Of a stretch of DNA of 64,000 nt, positions 44,401 to 53,350 are shown piece after piece. The DNA is from Leeuwenhoekiella blandensis MED217. Lineage in GTDB: Bacteria; Bacteroidota; Bacteroidia; Flavobacteriales; Flavobacteriaceae. The stretch lies in assembly GCF_000152985.1 (NCBI RefSeq), contig NZ_CH672395.1, positions 2,021,687 to 2,085,686 on the forward strand, in the 5' to 3' direction. The notes beneath the pieces are model-generated. The model was not told the DNA's origin and ran no database searches. It saw nothing but the letters and a program-made list of their open reading frames with translations. The translations under genes were made by a program, and so were the position numbers. Position 1 is the stretch's first letter. The number at the start of each line of letters is the position of its first letter.

Positions 44401-45156
44401 GTGCTAACTAAACGTATAATACCCTGTCTCGACATCAAAAACGGAAGAACCGTAAAGGGAGTAAATTTCGTGGATCTACGCGACGCCGGAGATCCTGTGG
44501 AGCTTGCAGCGAAATATGCAGAAACCGGTGCAGACGAACTCGTTTTTCTTGATATTTCGGCTACAGAAGAACGTCGAAAAACCTTAGCTGACCTGGTTTT
44601 ACGCGTAGCGGAAAAGATAAATATTCCGTTTACTGTGGGTGGCGGTATTTCTTCGGTTGAAGATGTAGACGTGTTGCTTCAGAATGGTGCAGATAAAGTT
44701 TCGATCAATTCTTCCGCAGTTAAAAATCCGCAGCTTATTAATGATTTGGCGGCAAAATTTGGTTCCCAATGTGTGGTTGTAGCCATTGACGCCAAGCAAA
44801 TTGAAGGAAAATGGACCGTGCATCTTGTAGGTGGTAAAGTGCCTACCGAACTTGATCTATTTGAATGGGCAAAAGAAGTAGAGCAACGCGGGGCTGGTGA
44901 GATCTTGTTTACATCTATGGATCACGACGGTACCAAAAATGGCTTTGCAGACGAAGCGTTAGCCAAATTGAGTACTATGTTGAATATTCCGATTATCGCT
45001 TCAGGTGGTGCGGGAACGATGCAACATTTTACAGATACGTTCAAGAATGGAAAATCCGACGCAGCACTTGCTGCTAGTGTTTTTCATTTTCACGAGATCG
45101 ACATTCCGGAATTGAAACAAGTTTTAAAAAAGAATAATATTCCGGTTAGAATTTAA
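44401..45156 (+). CDS. hisF: Imidazole glycerol phosphate synthase, cyclase subunit (GTG start)
   Basis: A 251-residue beta/alpha barrel with catalytic Asp in [16 protein letters not shown] and in the second half near [20 protein letters not shown]-type motif: [16 protein letters not shown]; phosphate-binding [13 protein letters not shown]. It takes ammonia from HisH and makes IGP and AICAR. GTG at 44401 is the only plausible start. The 97-base spacer before it holds a TTTTCCGT-CTTC-ACGGAAAA hairpin without a T tract. Confidence 0.97.
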   Translation: MLTKRIIPCLDIKNGRTVKGVNFVDLRDAGDPVELAAKYAETGADELVFLDISATEERRKTLADLVLRVAEKINIPFTVGGGISSVEDVDVLLQNGADKVSINSSAVKNPQLINDLAAKFGSQCVVVAIDAKQIEGKWTVHLVGGKVPTELDLFEWAKEVEQRGAGEILFTSMDHDGTKNGFADEALAKLSTMLNIPIIASGGAGTMQHFTDTFKNGKSDAALAASVFHFHEIDIPELKQVLKKNNIPVRI

Positions 45157-45186
45157 ATACCTAACCAGGAAATTAAACACATTATA

Positions 45187-45780
45187 ATGAAAATTAAATA
45201 CGACGCAAACGGACTCGTACCGGCGATAATTCAAGATGCTAAGACCAAAACCGTTTTGATGCTGGGCTATATGAATGAGGAAGCTTACTTAAAAACCAAT
45301 GAGACTAAAAAGGTTACGTTTTATAGTAGAAGTAAGAAGCGTTTATGGACCAAAGGGGAAGAGAGTGGTAATTTTTTGAATTTGGTAGCCATCAAAAACG
45401 ATTGTGATAACGATACACTTTTAGTAACTGTGGATCCCGTAGGGCCTACGTGTCATAAAGGAACAGACAATTGCTGGGGAGATACCAATGAGCAATCCTT
45501 TGGTTTTTTATCAGAATTGGAACAAACAATTGAAGACCGAAAGCGTAATCAAGATAACGACGACAGTTATGTGGCAAGCCTTTTTAGAAAAGGAATCAAT
45601 AAAATCGCTCAGAAAGTAGGAGAGGAGGCTGTAGAAGTAGTGATTGAAGCCAAAGACGACGATGAAGGACTGTTTTTAAATGAAAGTGCAGACTTGCTCT
45701 TTCATTATTTGATCTTGTTGAAGGCGAAAGGGTATGGTTTAAATGACATCGAACAAGTGTTGTTGAAGCGTAAAAAATAG
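45187..45780 (+). CDS. hisIE: Bifunctional phosphoribosyl-AMP cyclohydrolase / phosphoribosyl-ATP pyrophosphatase
   Basis: A 197-residue fusion. The N-terminal HisI has VTFYSRSKKRLWTKGEESGN and the zinc Cys residues in VDPVGPTCHKGTDNC. The C-terminal HisE (all-alpha NTP pyrophosphatase-like) has KIAQKVGEEAVEVVIEAKDD with its acidic metal sites. These are steps 2 and 3 of the pathway. Last gene of the operon; a terminator follows. Confidence 0.97.
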   Translation: MKIKYDANGLVPAIIQDAKTKTVLMLGYMNEEAYLKTNETKKVTFYSRSKKRLWTKGEESGNFLNLVAIKNDCDNDTLLVTVDPVGPTCHKGTDNCWGDTNEQSFGFLSELEQTIEDRKRNQDNDDSYVASLFRKGINKIAQKVGEEAVEVVIEAKDDDEGLFLNESADLLFHYLILLKAKGYGLNDIEQVLLKRKK

Positions 45781-45808
45781 CTTTTTCACAAAATAAATAG
45801 CACCACAC

Positions 45809-45843
45809 AAAAGCGACTTATTCTTACAGAGTAAGTCGCTTTT
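45809..45843 (+). terminator. Intrinsic terminator of the his operon
   Basis: AAAGCGACTTATTC pairs with GAGTAAGTCGCTTT (one G-T pair) around TTACA, followed by TTTTGGG. Confidence 0.88.
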
Positions 45844-46259
45844 TGGGTTATAAAAATCATTTAAAAGATATAATTTGCCGTTTTAGCGCTAACAACTCTG
45901 CTTAGCCAAAATCTATTAAGGCTTATTTGAGAGTTATTTGTAGTTTTTTTCTTAAAAAATACATAATTAGTGATTTTTTACTAGTTTAAAAAAATTAATA
46001 GACTGAAGGATATCGTTTTTATTCAAACTAAAACGAATAAACTTACGTATTAACAAGTATAAATATACATAAATCAACATCTGCTATTTATAATCATTCT
46101 TAATTTTAAAATTAGTCTATAGTTTTAATACAAGTACTTCTTTCTGATTAATGGATTTAGCAGATAAATTTAAGTTTCTATAGCTTTCACTTAGCCGAAA
46201 AACCTTGCACTTAATCCTGTTTATCAGGAAATTAGAGTATCAATCAAGCAGATGTCAAT
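45844..46259. other. AT-rich intergenic region without recognisable gene
   Basis: About 416 bases, strongly AT-rich, between the his terminator and a C1q-like gene. I see no RNA gene, no good ORF and no exact TAnnTTTG box at the right place. A short dyad CCTG-TTTAT-CAGG lies near 46218. It probably contains the promoter of the next gene. Confidence 0.5.
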
Positions 46260-46955
46260 ATGCTGAAACAAATACTCTTTTCAATATTATTTCTTACAAC
46301 TTTTTCATTACAAGCACAAGTTGGTGTCGGCACGACAGATCCTCATCCTGATGTCATGTTGGATGTTAATGGCGGATTACGAATACGCAGTCACAATGAA
46401 GGAAGTGATGATGCCGCAAAAGATTCTTTGGTAGTTCTAGACGGTAGAGGAGTAGTACATCGCATTGCTAAAAGCACTTTGCTTGCTAATATGGATAAGT
46501 CATTAGTACGCGCCGGAGTTTCAACCAGTTCTGGAGCTCTAGTAGACATAGGCGTTAGCGGAGAAAAAAGAGTGAAATTTGATAATGAAAGTTTTGATGT
46601 AAAAGGTGAATATGACAATTCTACCGGAATCTTTACCGCAGCGGCTAGCGGTATTTACAGAATTACAGCACAACTAAGATCAAGTAGCTCTTTACTTTCT
46701 GCGGGAGATTTTGGCATTGCGATTTACAAAAATGACTCAGGTAGAACAACCTACACAAAAATAGCAGAAGAACGCTATCTCAACGTAGAAGTAACTCTTA
46801 TAAAAGTTTCACCTCCAGTAAGATCGGTTTCTACGCTTGTACAGTTAACCGCTGGTGAAGAAATAACCTTTAGAAGTATAACTGCACTATCACTTACACT
46901 GGCTGGTACTACAAATGGTAACAGTACGTTTATGACCATCGAGCAAGTGCGTTAA
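46260..46955 (+). CDS. Secreted C1q/TNF-like domain protein
   Basis: A 231-residue protein with a signal peptide (ends ..SLQAQ). VGVGTTDPHPDVMLDVNGGL is the typical opening of Bacteroidota secreted fibre-like proteins. A C-terminal beta-sandwich begins VKFDNESFDVKGEYDNSTGI and FTAAASGIYRITAQLRSSSS, which is the C1q-like pattern (the FTA..SG.Y signature). No T9SS sorting domain is evident. Convergent with recQ with no spacer between the stops. Function in adhesion or surface structure is inference. Confidence 0.8.
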   Translation: MLKQILFSILFLTTFSLQAQVGVGTTDPHPDVMLDVNGGLRIRSHNEGSDDAAKDSLVVLDGRGVVHRIAKSTLLANMDKSLVRAGVSTSSGALVDIGVSGEKRVKFDNESFDVKGEYDNSTGIFTAAASGIYRITAQLRSSSSLLSAGDFGIAIYKNDSGRTTYTKIAEERYLNVEVTLIKVSPPVRSVSTLVQLTAGEEITFRSITALSLTLAGTTNGNSTFMTIEQVR

Positions 46956-49070
46956 CTAACCTTCCATTTCGATCAAGGTTAAGGCAAGTCGTATTTTATA
47001 ATACGGAATCTTTTCTTCAAAATGCTCAAAATAAGGTTTTAAACCCTCAGGATGTTCTAATTCTTTTTGTGCCGCTTTAATCCGGGAAACTTCCTCTCTA
47101 CTTACATAGGTGTACAAATCTAGATCGGCACCATCTTGGGCGAGTTTGGCCAAATGGGAATATACTGTCGTTTCCTTCAAGTCTCTTTTAGAGGCTATTT
47201 CTTCAATACTTAGCCCATCTTTGAGCATTTGGAAAGTAACCTGATGTGTAGCGCTTTTACTGCCTTTCTTTTTGATTTTAGACTTTTGAAAATCAAGAAT
47301 AGCTTCAATGAAGGCATCTCCGTAAACTTCAAGCTTACGTTGACCCACTCCGCTAATTTCAAGAAACTCCATTTCTGTTGTGGGGCGGGCACGTTCGAGT
47401 TCCTTGAGCGTTTTATCACTAAATACCAAATAAGCAGGAATTTCTTCCTCTTTAGCAATTTCAGCACGTAAGGCGCGTAGTTTTTCAAAGAGTTCGTTGC
47501 CTTTTTTGATCTTAGGCTTTCTGGCTTCTACCGGTTCTTGTTTTAAAACTTCGGTAGGTGCAGTAAGGCGTACCTTTTTTCCATTAAAAAGAACCTCTTT
47601 ACTGGATTCGGTCAGATGTAAATTGTTTCTCAAATGAAAGGCGATCTCGCAATAGCCTTGATTGATGAGCTGTAAAACATAATGCTGCCAATCCTTCCAA
47701 GAGACGTCTTTCCCGATTCCGTAAGTGCTTACCTGATCTAATTGATGATCTAGGATGTGCGCATTTTTAGCTCCTCGTAAAATATCGATAATTGCTCCAA
47801 TAGGCTCTTTGCCTTTAACACGAGCAATGGTGGAGAGTGCTTTTTGAGCAAGAATGGTTCCGTCAAAAAACTGGGGTGGATTTTTACATACATCACAATT
47901 ACCGCAGTCTTCTGCCAGGAATTCGCCAAAATAACTCAGTAAGATTTTACGCCTGCACGTAGTCGCTTCAGCGTATTGCTTCATACGGTCTAACTTGGCG
48001 TTTTGCACTTCTTCATTGCCTGCTCCCTGGGTAAAACGCCGCAGTTGCAACACGTCAGCATAACTGTGAAAAAGCAAGGCGTGGGATTTCAGTCCGTCGC
48101 GCCCGGCACGCCCGATTTCCTGATAATAACCTTCCAGGTTTTTTGGCATGTTGTAATGAATTACCCAGCGTACATTAGATTTATCGATTCCCATTCCAAA
48201 GGCAACCGTGGCACAAACTACTTGTGTTTTGTCGTAGATAAAATCTTCCTGTACCTTATTGCGCTCATCAAAACTTAAACCTGCGTGATAACAGGTTGCT
48301 TTGATACCTTCTGCCGCTAAAGAAGTTGAAACACTTTCGGTGGTTTTTCGGCTCAGGCAATAAATGATTCCGCTCGTATCTGGTCGCTTTTCTAAAAAGC
48401 GTTTGATTTGATCCAGACGTTTATCTGCAGCACGTACTTCTAAGGTGATGTTCTTACGATCAAACGAACTGATAAATTGTTTTGCATGGGAGATGTTCAG
48501 TTGGTTGGCAATGTCCTCCCGTGTGGCCTTGTCTGCTGTCGCTGTAAGCGCGATCATAGGAATTTGGGGCAAGGATTTTTTCAGAAAACCCAATTGCTGA
48601 TACGAGGGTCTAAAATCGTGTCCCCAGGAAGAGATACAATGCGCTTCATCAATGGCGATACAACTGATGTATGTCTTATTTAAAATAGGATTCAAGCCCG
48701 CAAGACTTTCAGGAGCTACATACAACAGCTTTAAGTCGCGATTGGCAACTTGATCGATGATCGCCTGCTGGTCTTCGGCACTTTGACTGCTGTTGTAAAA
48801 ATCAGCCGCAATCCCGTTAGCTTTGAGTCCGTCTACCTGATCTTTCATCAATGCGATCAAGGGGGAAATCACGAGCGTCAATCCTTCAAATAAAACTGCC
48901 GGAAGTTGATAGCATATTGATTTCCCACCACCGGTAGGCATAATTACAATAGCATCTTCACCGTTGAGCACAGTCTCAATAATGGCACTTTGCTCATTTC
49001 TGAAACTGTCATACCCAAAATAAGTCTTGAGCGTGGTAAGCAAGGTGTTTTTATCGATTGAAGTGCGCAT
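46956..49070 (-). CDS. recQ: ATP-dependent DNA helicase RecQ
   Basis: A 704-residue helicase: Walker A IVIMPTGGGKSICYQ, DEAH in CIAIDEAHCISSWGHDF, helicase motif VI in GYYQEIGRAGRDG. A zinc-binding region (TTCRRKILLSYFGEF and CGNCDVC) is followed by RQC and HRDC (FSDKTLKELERARPTTEMEF), then a C-terminal winged-helix/HTH extension (LKDGLSIEEIASKRDLKETT) beyond the E. coli length. It acts in recombination and fork repair. The start MRTSIDKNTLLTTLKTYFGY is typical. Confidence 0.96.
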   Translation of the reverse strand: MRTSIDKNTLLTTLKTYFGYDSFRNEQSAIIETVLNGEDAIVIMPTGGGKSICYQLPAVLFEGLTLVISPLIALMKDQVDGLKANGIAADFYNSSQSAEDQQAIIDQVANRDLKLLYVAPESLAGLNPILNKTYISCIAIDEAHCISSWGHDFRPSYQQLGFLKKSLPQIPMIALTATADKATREDIANQLNISHAKQFISSFDRKNITLEVRAADKRLDQIKRFLEKRPDTSGIIYCLSRKTTESVSTSLAAEGIKATCYHAGLSFDERNKVQEDFIYDKTQVVCATVAFGMGIDKSNVRWVIHYNMPKNLEGYYQEIGRAGRDGLKSHALLFHSYADVLQLRRFTQGAGNEEVQNAKLDRMKQYAEATTCRRKILLSYFGEFLAEDCGNCDVCKNPPQFFDGTILAQKALSTIARVKGKEPIGAIIDILRGAKNAHILDHQLDQVSTYGIGKDVSWKDWQHYVLQLINQGYCEIAFHLRNNLHLTESSKEVLFNGKKVRLTAPTEVLKQEPVEARKPKIKKGNELFEKLRALRAEIAKEEEIPAYLVFSDKTLKELERARPTTEMEFLEISGVGQRKLEVYGDAFIEAILDFQKSKIKKKGSKSATHQVTFQMLKDGLSIEEIASKRDLKETTVYSHLAKLAQDGADLDLYTYVSREEVSRIKAAQKELEHPEGLKPYFEHFEEKIPYYKIRLALTLIEMEG

Positions 49071-49314
49071 AGAATTTCCTTTACTGCAAAAAACGGAATT
49101 TTTAACTGAAACTCCTCGCTTTCGAAATTCGAATCGAGAGGAATTATAACTTCTAGCTACAGCGTTGTAAAAACCTTAAAAAGCCTATGCTGTTTTTACA
49201 CAAAATTCAATTTAATATTTTAAAATTGGCAATTGCATAATTCTTACATTTCATCTCTATAAAAGCTAATGCAGACGGGCGTTGGCTTTAAATTTATTAC
49301 TAAAATTGTTCTAC

Positions 49315-50202
49315 ATGAAAGCACGAAAATATACCATTGCGGTACTTCAACTCGCCTTAAATAACACTCCGGAAAATAATCTCGCGAAGTGTAAAAAATG
49401 GGTCAAGGACGCAGCTGAAAAAGGAGCTGAGATCATTTGCCTTCCAGAACTCTACAGCAGTCATTATTTCTGTCAGGATGAGGACGTAGACAATTTTAAA
49501 TATGCCGAACCGCTATATGACGTTTCATTTAATGAGTTTAGTGCCTTGGCTAAAGAATTAGGGGTTGTGATCATTGTTCCGTTTTTTGAAAAACGAATGA
49601 GCGGAATTTACCACAACAGTGCTTACATTATTGATACCGATGGGGCCGAAGCGGGGCTTTACCGTAAAATGCATATCCCTGATGATCCTCACTTTTACGA
49701 AAAATTCTATTTCACCCCGGGTGATTTAGGTTTTAAAACGATCAAAACGCAAAAAGCCAACTTAGGAACATTGATTTGTTGGGATCAATGGTATCCGGAA
49801 GCAGCTCGACTCACCGCTTTACAAGGTGCCGAAGTCTTATTTTATCCAACTGCCATCGGCTGGCATCCTCAGGAAAAAGAGCAGTTTGGTGTAAATCAGC
49901 ACGGTGCCTGGATGAACGTGATGAAAGGCCACGCGGTCGCCAATGGAGTTTATGTAGCGGCTGCTAACCGTATCGGACTAGAAAAATATGTACCCGACAC
50001 CAACGGAATTGAATTTTGGGGGCAATCATTTATTTGTGGTCCGCAAGGGGAGATTCTGGCTCAAGCTTCAGCAGATCAAGAAGAAATACTCCTCGCAGAG
50101 ATCGATTTGGATCTACAGGAAAATGTACGCCAAAACTGGCCATTTTTCAGAGATCGCCGTATTGATTTCTATGGAGAAATAACCAAACGCGCATTAGACT
50201 AA
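49315..50202 (+). CDS. aguB: N-carbamoylputrescine amidase
   Basis: A 295-residue nitrilase-family enzyme, started at ATG 49315 (MKARKYTIAVLQLALNNTPE); the TTG at 49282 is less likely. The nitrilase triad is visible: Glu in IICLPELYSSH, Lys in LYRKMHIPDDP and Cys in GTLICWDQWYPEAAR. Paired with agmatine deiminase 3 bases downstream, it completes the agmatine-to-putrescine route. Confidence 0.95.
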   Translation: MKARKYTIAVLQLALNNTPENNLAKCKKWVKDAAEKGAEIICLPELYSSHYFCQDEDVDNFKYAEPLYDVSFNEFSALAKELGVVIIVPFFEKRMSGIYHNSAYIIDTDGAEAGLYRKMHIPDDPHFYEKFYFTPGDLGFKTIKTQKANLGTLICWDQWYPEAARLTALQGAEVLFYPTAIGWHPQEKEQFGVNQHGAWMNVMKGHAVANGVYVAAANRIGLEKYVPDTNGIEFWGQSFICGPQGEILAQASADQEEILLAEIDLDLQENVRQNWPFFRDRRIDFYGEITKRALD

Positions 50203-50205
50203 CCA

Positions 50206-51243
50206 ATGAAAAGCAACAGACGTTTACCTGCAGAATGGGAAAAGCAACAGGGAATTTTATTATGTTTTCCCAGTAATGGAAACGACTGGCCCGGTAAATA
50301 CCAGGCAATTCAATTTGTTTTTATTGACTTCATAAAAAAAATCGCAGAAACTGAAACGGTCTTTTTACTTGTGGGTCGTGAAAGTATAAAAAACAAGGTG
50401 ATCACTTTGCTTGAAGCGGCGCACGCCAACTTAGGTAAAATCATTTTTATTCTGCAAAAGACCAATCGCAGCTGGATGCGTGATTCGGGACCAATCATTG
50501 TTAAGCACAATGGTGCTCGAGAAGCTTTAAACTTCAACTTTAACGGCTGGGCAAAGTATGGGAATTACCGTTTAGACAAACAGGTTCCTAAACGTATGGC
50601 AGATTTTTTGGGTATTCCTTTACAGCAGGTAATGTACAATGAAGAGCCTGTGATTCTTGAAGGCGGCGCTATAGATGTTAACGGTAAAGGAACTTTGCTT
50701 ACTTCAGAAGAATGTTTGCTTGACCCAAAAATTCAAGTGAGAAATCCCGGTTTTACCAAAGAAGATTATGAGAAGATCTTTGAAAAATACTTTGGGGTTA
50801 CCAATACCATCTGGTTAGGAAAAGGCATCGCCGGTGATGACACCCACGGTCATATTGACGATCTATGCCGCTTTGTCGATGCAAAAACGATCGTGACCGT
50901 CGTAGAAACCGATCCCAGTGATCCTAACTATGCAGTATTACAAGACAATCTGGCCCGTTTAGAATTGGCAAAACTAGAAGACGGAAGCACTCCCAGAGTT
51001 GTGACCCTGCCTATGCCTAAACGTATCGATTATGAAGACCTGCGCCTTCCTGCGAGTTATGCTAATTTTCTTATTCTGAATAAAACGGTTTTAGTCCCAA
51101 CCTTTAATGATCTCAATGACAGTGTGGCTTTAAAAACACTTTCTGAACTTTTTCCAAATCGTAAAGTCATTGGTATTTGTGCGCTTGACTTGGTTTGGGG
51201 GCTAGGCACACTACACTGTTTGAGTCAGCAGATTCCTTCTTAA
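50206..51243 (+). CDS. aguA: Agmatine deiminase
   Basis: A 345-residue guanidino-group hydrolase of the PAD fold. RSWMRDSGPIIVKHNG and GIAGDDTHGHIDDLCRF hold the acidic and His residues, and the catalytic Cys lies in LGTLHCLSQQIP at the C-terminus. It makes N-carbamoylputrescine, used by the gene upstream. The order aguB-aguA with 3 bases between marks an operon. Confidence 0.95.
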   Translation: MKSNRRLPAEWEKQQGILLCFPSNGNDWPGKYQAIQFVFIDFIKKIAETETVFLLVGRESIKNKVITLLEAAHANLGKIIFILQKTNRSWMRDSGPIIVKHNGAREALNFNFNGWAKYGNYRLDKQVPKRMADFLGIPLQQVMYNEEPVILEGGAIDVNGKGTLLTSEECLLDPKIQVRNPGFTKEDYEKIFEKYFGVTNTIWLGKGIAGDDTHGHIDDLCRFVDAKTIVTVVETDPSDPNYAVLQDNLARLELAKLEDGSTPRVVTLPMPKRIDYEDLRLPASYANFLILNKTVLVPTFNDLNDSVALKTLSELFPNRKVIGICALDLVWGLGTLHCLSQQIPS

Positions 51244-51274
51244 AAGCTTTCAGAAGTTACGCCATTTAAAACCG

Positions 51275-51282
51275 TACATTTG
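51275..51282 (+). promoter_or_regulatory. -7 box before the DEAD-box helicase gene
   Basis: TACATTTG is an exact TAnnTTTG match 42 bases before the start codon. No TTTG element stands at the usual distance. Confidence 0.3.
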
Positions 51283-51324
51283 CAGCGGTTATAGCAACAC
51301 CTTTTTGCTGCTAATATTAGACTT

Positions 51325-52674
51325 ATGGCATCTTTTGAAGATTTTAAAATAAATAAACAACTGCGCTACGCAATTGAAGATTTAGGTTTTACAACTCCTA
51401 CACCTATTCAGGAGCAAGCATTTGGCGTGGTAAAATCGGGTCGTGATGTGGTAGGAATTGCACAGACCGGTACCGGAAAGACCTTTGCATATATGCTTCC
51501 GGTTCTGGAGAATTTAAAGTTTTCAAAACAGATCAATCCACGCGTGCTTATTCTGGTTCCCACGCGCGAACTCGTGCTGCAAGTAGTAGAACAGATCGAA
51601 GCTTACGGGAAATACAGTTCCATTCGTGTGGTTGGTGTTTATGGAGGAACCAACATCAATACGCAGAAAGAAGCCGTGATACAAGGTTGTGATATCCTTG
51701 TAGGTACTCCAGGAAGATTATACGATCTGGCTGTGAGCAGAGCGCTTCAGTTGAAGTCGGTTAAGCAACTCATCATCGATGAAGTTGATGTTATGCTTGA
51801 TCTTGGTTTTCGTTTTCAGCTGGTTAATATTTTTGACTTGCTTCCGCAGCGAAGACAAAACATTATGTTCTCGGCGACTATGACCGATGAAGTTGACGAA
51901 CTCATGGACACCTTCTTCACAACGCCAGAGCGTATACAGGTGGCGCTTAGCGGAACTCCTTTAGATGCGATTGAGCAGCACTATTATGAAGTTCCTAATT
52001 TTTATACCAAAGCAAACTTGTTGAATATCCTTCTCAAGGATAAAAAAGAGTTTAAAAAGACACTCATTTTCGTTTCTAATAAAAAGCTAGCCGATCGCCT
52101 ATTTAAAGAGTTGGAAGAAGTTTTTGGTAACGAAGTAGGCGTGATCCACGCCAATAAAACCCAGAATTACCGCATTAACGCGATCGAGCAATTTGATGCC
52201 GGTACCTATCGTATTCTGGTCACTACCGATGTGATGGCCCGCGGACTCGATCTTGACGAAGTGACCCACGTTTTTAATGTAGATGTGCCGCGTTTTGCTG
52301 AAAACTATATGCACCGTATAGGCCGTACGGGTAGGGCAGGAACTACAGGTAAAAGTTATTTGCTGGGAACTCCCGATGAGCAGGAACGTAAAGAAGCCAT
52401 AGAAAAGCTGATGGATATGCAACTTCCACAGGCTGATCTACCTGAAGGACTTGAAGTCTCTAAACGATTGATTCCTGAAGAGGAACCCAATTATGTTGAA
52501 ATAAATAATCCTACCAAACGCGATGAAACGCGTGGTGCCAGTTTTCACGAGAAAAAAGAGAAAAATAAAAAGGTTAATTTGGGAGGAAAATACAGACGTG
52601 AATTGGCCAAAAAGTATAAAAAACCGAAAACCCGAGGCGATAAAAACTACAACCGCCGCAACAAACGCAAATAA
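51325..52674 (+). CDS. DEAD-box RNA helicase
   Basis: A 449-residue protein: Q-motif FTTPTPIQEQAFGVVKSG, Walker A GIAQTGTGKTFAYMLP, motif II reading DEVD rather than DEAD (QLIIDEVDVMLD), motif III FSATMTDEV, motif VI MHRIGRTGRAGTTG. The C-terminus is Lys/Arg-rich and disordered (KKYKKPKTRGDKNYNRRNKR), a typical RNA-binding tail. Probably a ribosome assembly or RNA decay helicase of the RhlE type; exact orthologue not assigned. Confidence 0.93.
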   Translation: MASFEDFKINKQLRYAIEDLGFTTPTPIQEQAFGVVKSGRDVVGIAQTGTGKTFAYMLPVLENLKFSKQINPRVLILVPTRELVLQVVEQIEAYGKYSSIRVVGVYGGTNINTQKEAVIQGCDILVGTPGRLYDLAVSRALQLKSVKQLIIDEVDVMLDLGFRFQLVNIFDLLPQRRQNIMFSATMTDEVDELMDTFFTTPERIQVALSGTPLDAIEQHYYEVPNFYTKANLLNILLKDKKEFKKTLIFVSNKKLADRLFKELEEVFGNEVGVIHANKTQNYRINAIEQFDAGTYRILVTTDVMARGLDLDEVTHVFNVDVPRFAENYMHRIGRTGRAGTTGKSYLLGTPDEQERKEAIEKLMDMQLPQADLPEGLEVSKRLIPEEEPNYVEINNPTKRDETRGASFHEKKEKNKKVNLGGKYRRELAKKYKKPKTRGDKNYNRRNKRK

Positions 52675-52780
52675 GATTTTGTGTGTGTTACTTACACTTA
52701 ATTGCGTATTTGATAAATAGTTTCTTATAAAATTTCGTACTTTTTAAACTTTAAATGCATTTTTAGTTTAATTCTCACGT

Positions 52781-53350
52781 ATGAAACGCAGAAATACGAT
52801 TAAACTGCTCACTCTGGGAACAGGAGCAGTTTTTGTCACGCCTTTGGTGAGCGGACTCTTATCAAGCTGTAAAAGCGAACCGGACTACCCTAGTTTTGAA
52901 CCTGAATTTTTTGATGCTGAAGAGCTTCCGTTGCTCAATGCAGTGATCGATACGTTGATTCCGGAAACCGATAGTCCTTCGGCAGTTGCTGTGGGAGTAC
53001 CGCAAACTTTAGATCATATGATTTCCGGTCTATATTGGCCAGAACAAAAAGCAGCTTTCAAAGCAAATTTTTTGGCTTTAAAAGAGTATCTCAATACGGT
53101 TAAAGGACAGTCTTTCATTAACCTAAAACCGGAAGAAAAAACTACGGTACTACACGAGCTGATCGATTCTAGAGAAGATTCAACTAAAACTGCACGTAAC
53201 TCCCTTCTAGATATTAAAAACCAGTCTATTGCTTATTATTTAAATACAGAAAAAGTAGCTAAAAATCATTTGAATTATTTACCGGTTCCGGGGCCGTTTT
53301 TACCCTGCATACCACTAGACGAACTTAACGGAAAAGCCTGGGCGATATGA
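52781..53350 (+). CDS. Gluconate 2-dehydrogenase subunit 3-like lipoprotein
   Basis: A 189-residue protein with an N-terminus carrying RRNTIKLLTLGTGAVFV, which resembles a twin-arginine signal, then a lipobox-like LLSSC at residues 26-30. The mature part (PEFFDAEELPLLNAVIDTLI) matches the gluconate 2-dehydrogenase subunit 3 family, which accompanies a GMC or FAD dehydrogenase and helps its folding or membrane attachment. The downstream GMC gene overlaps its stop by 4 bases, confirming the pairing. Confidence 0.88.
   Translation: MKRRNTIKLLTLGTGAVFVTPLVSGLLSSCKSEPDYPSFEPEFFDAEELPLLNAVIDTLIPETDSPSAVAVGVPQTLDHMISGLYWPEQKAAFKANFLALKEYLNTVKGQSFINLKPEEKTTVLHELIDSREDSTKTARNSLLDIKNQSIAYYLNTEKVAKNHLNYLPVPGPFLPCIPLDELNGKAWAI

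Noticed and set aside
46956-49070. RecQ as part of a defence or mobile cluster
   Set aside because: It has the standard housekeeping RecQ domain order and ordinary neighbours, with no sign of a linked toxin, nuclease or effector.
49245-49252. TACATTTC as the aguB -7 box
   Set aside because: One mismatch to TAnnTTTG and no TTTG at the expected distance; too weak to list.
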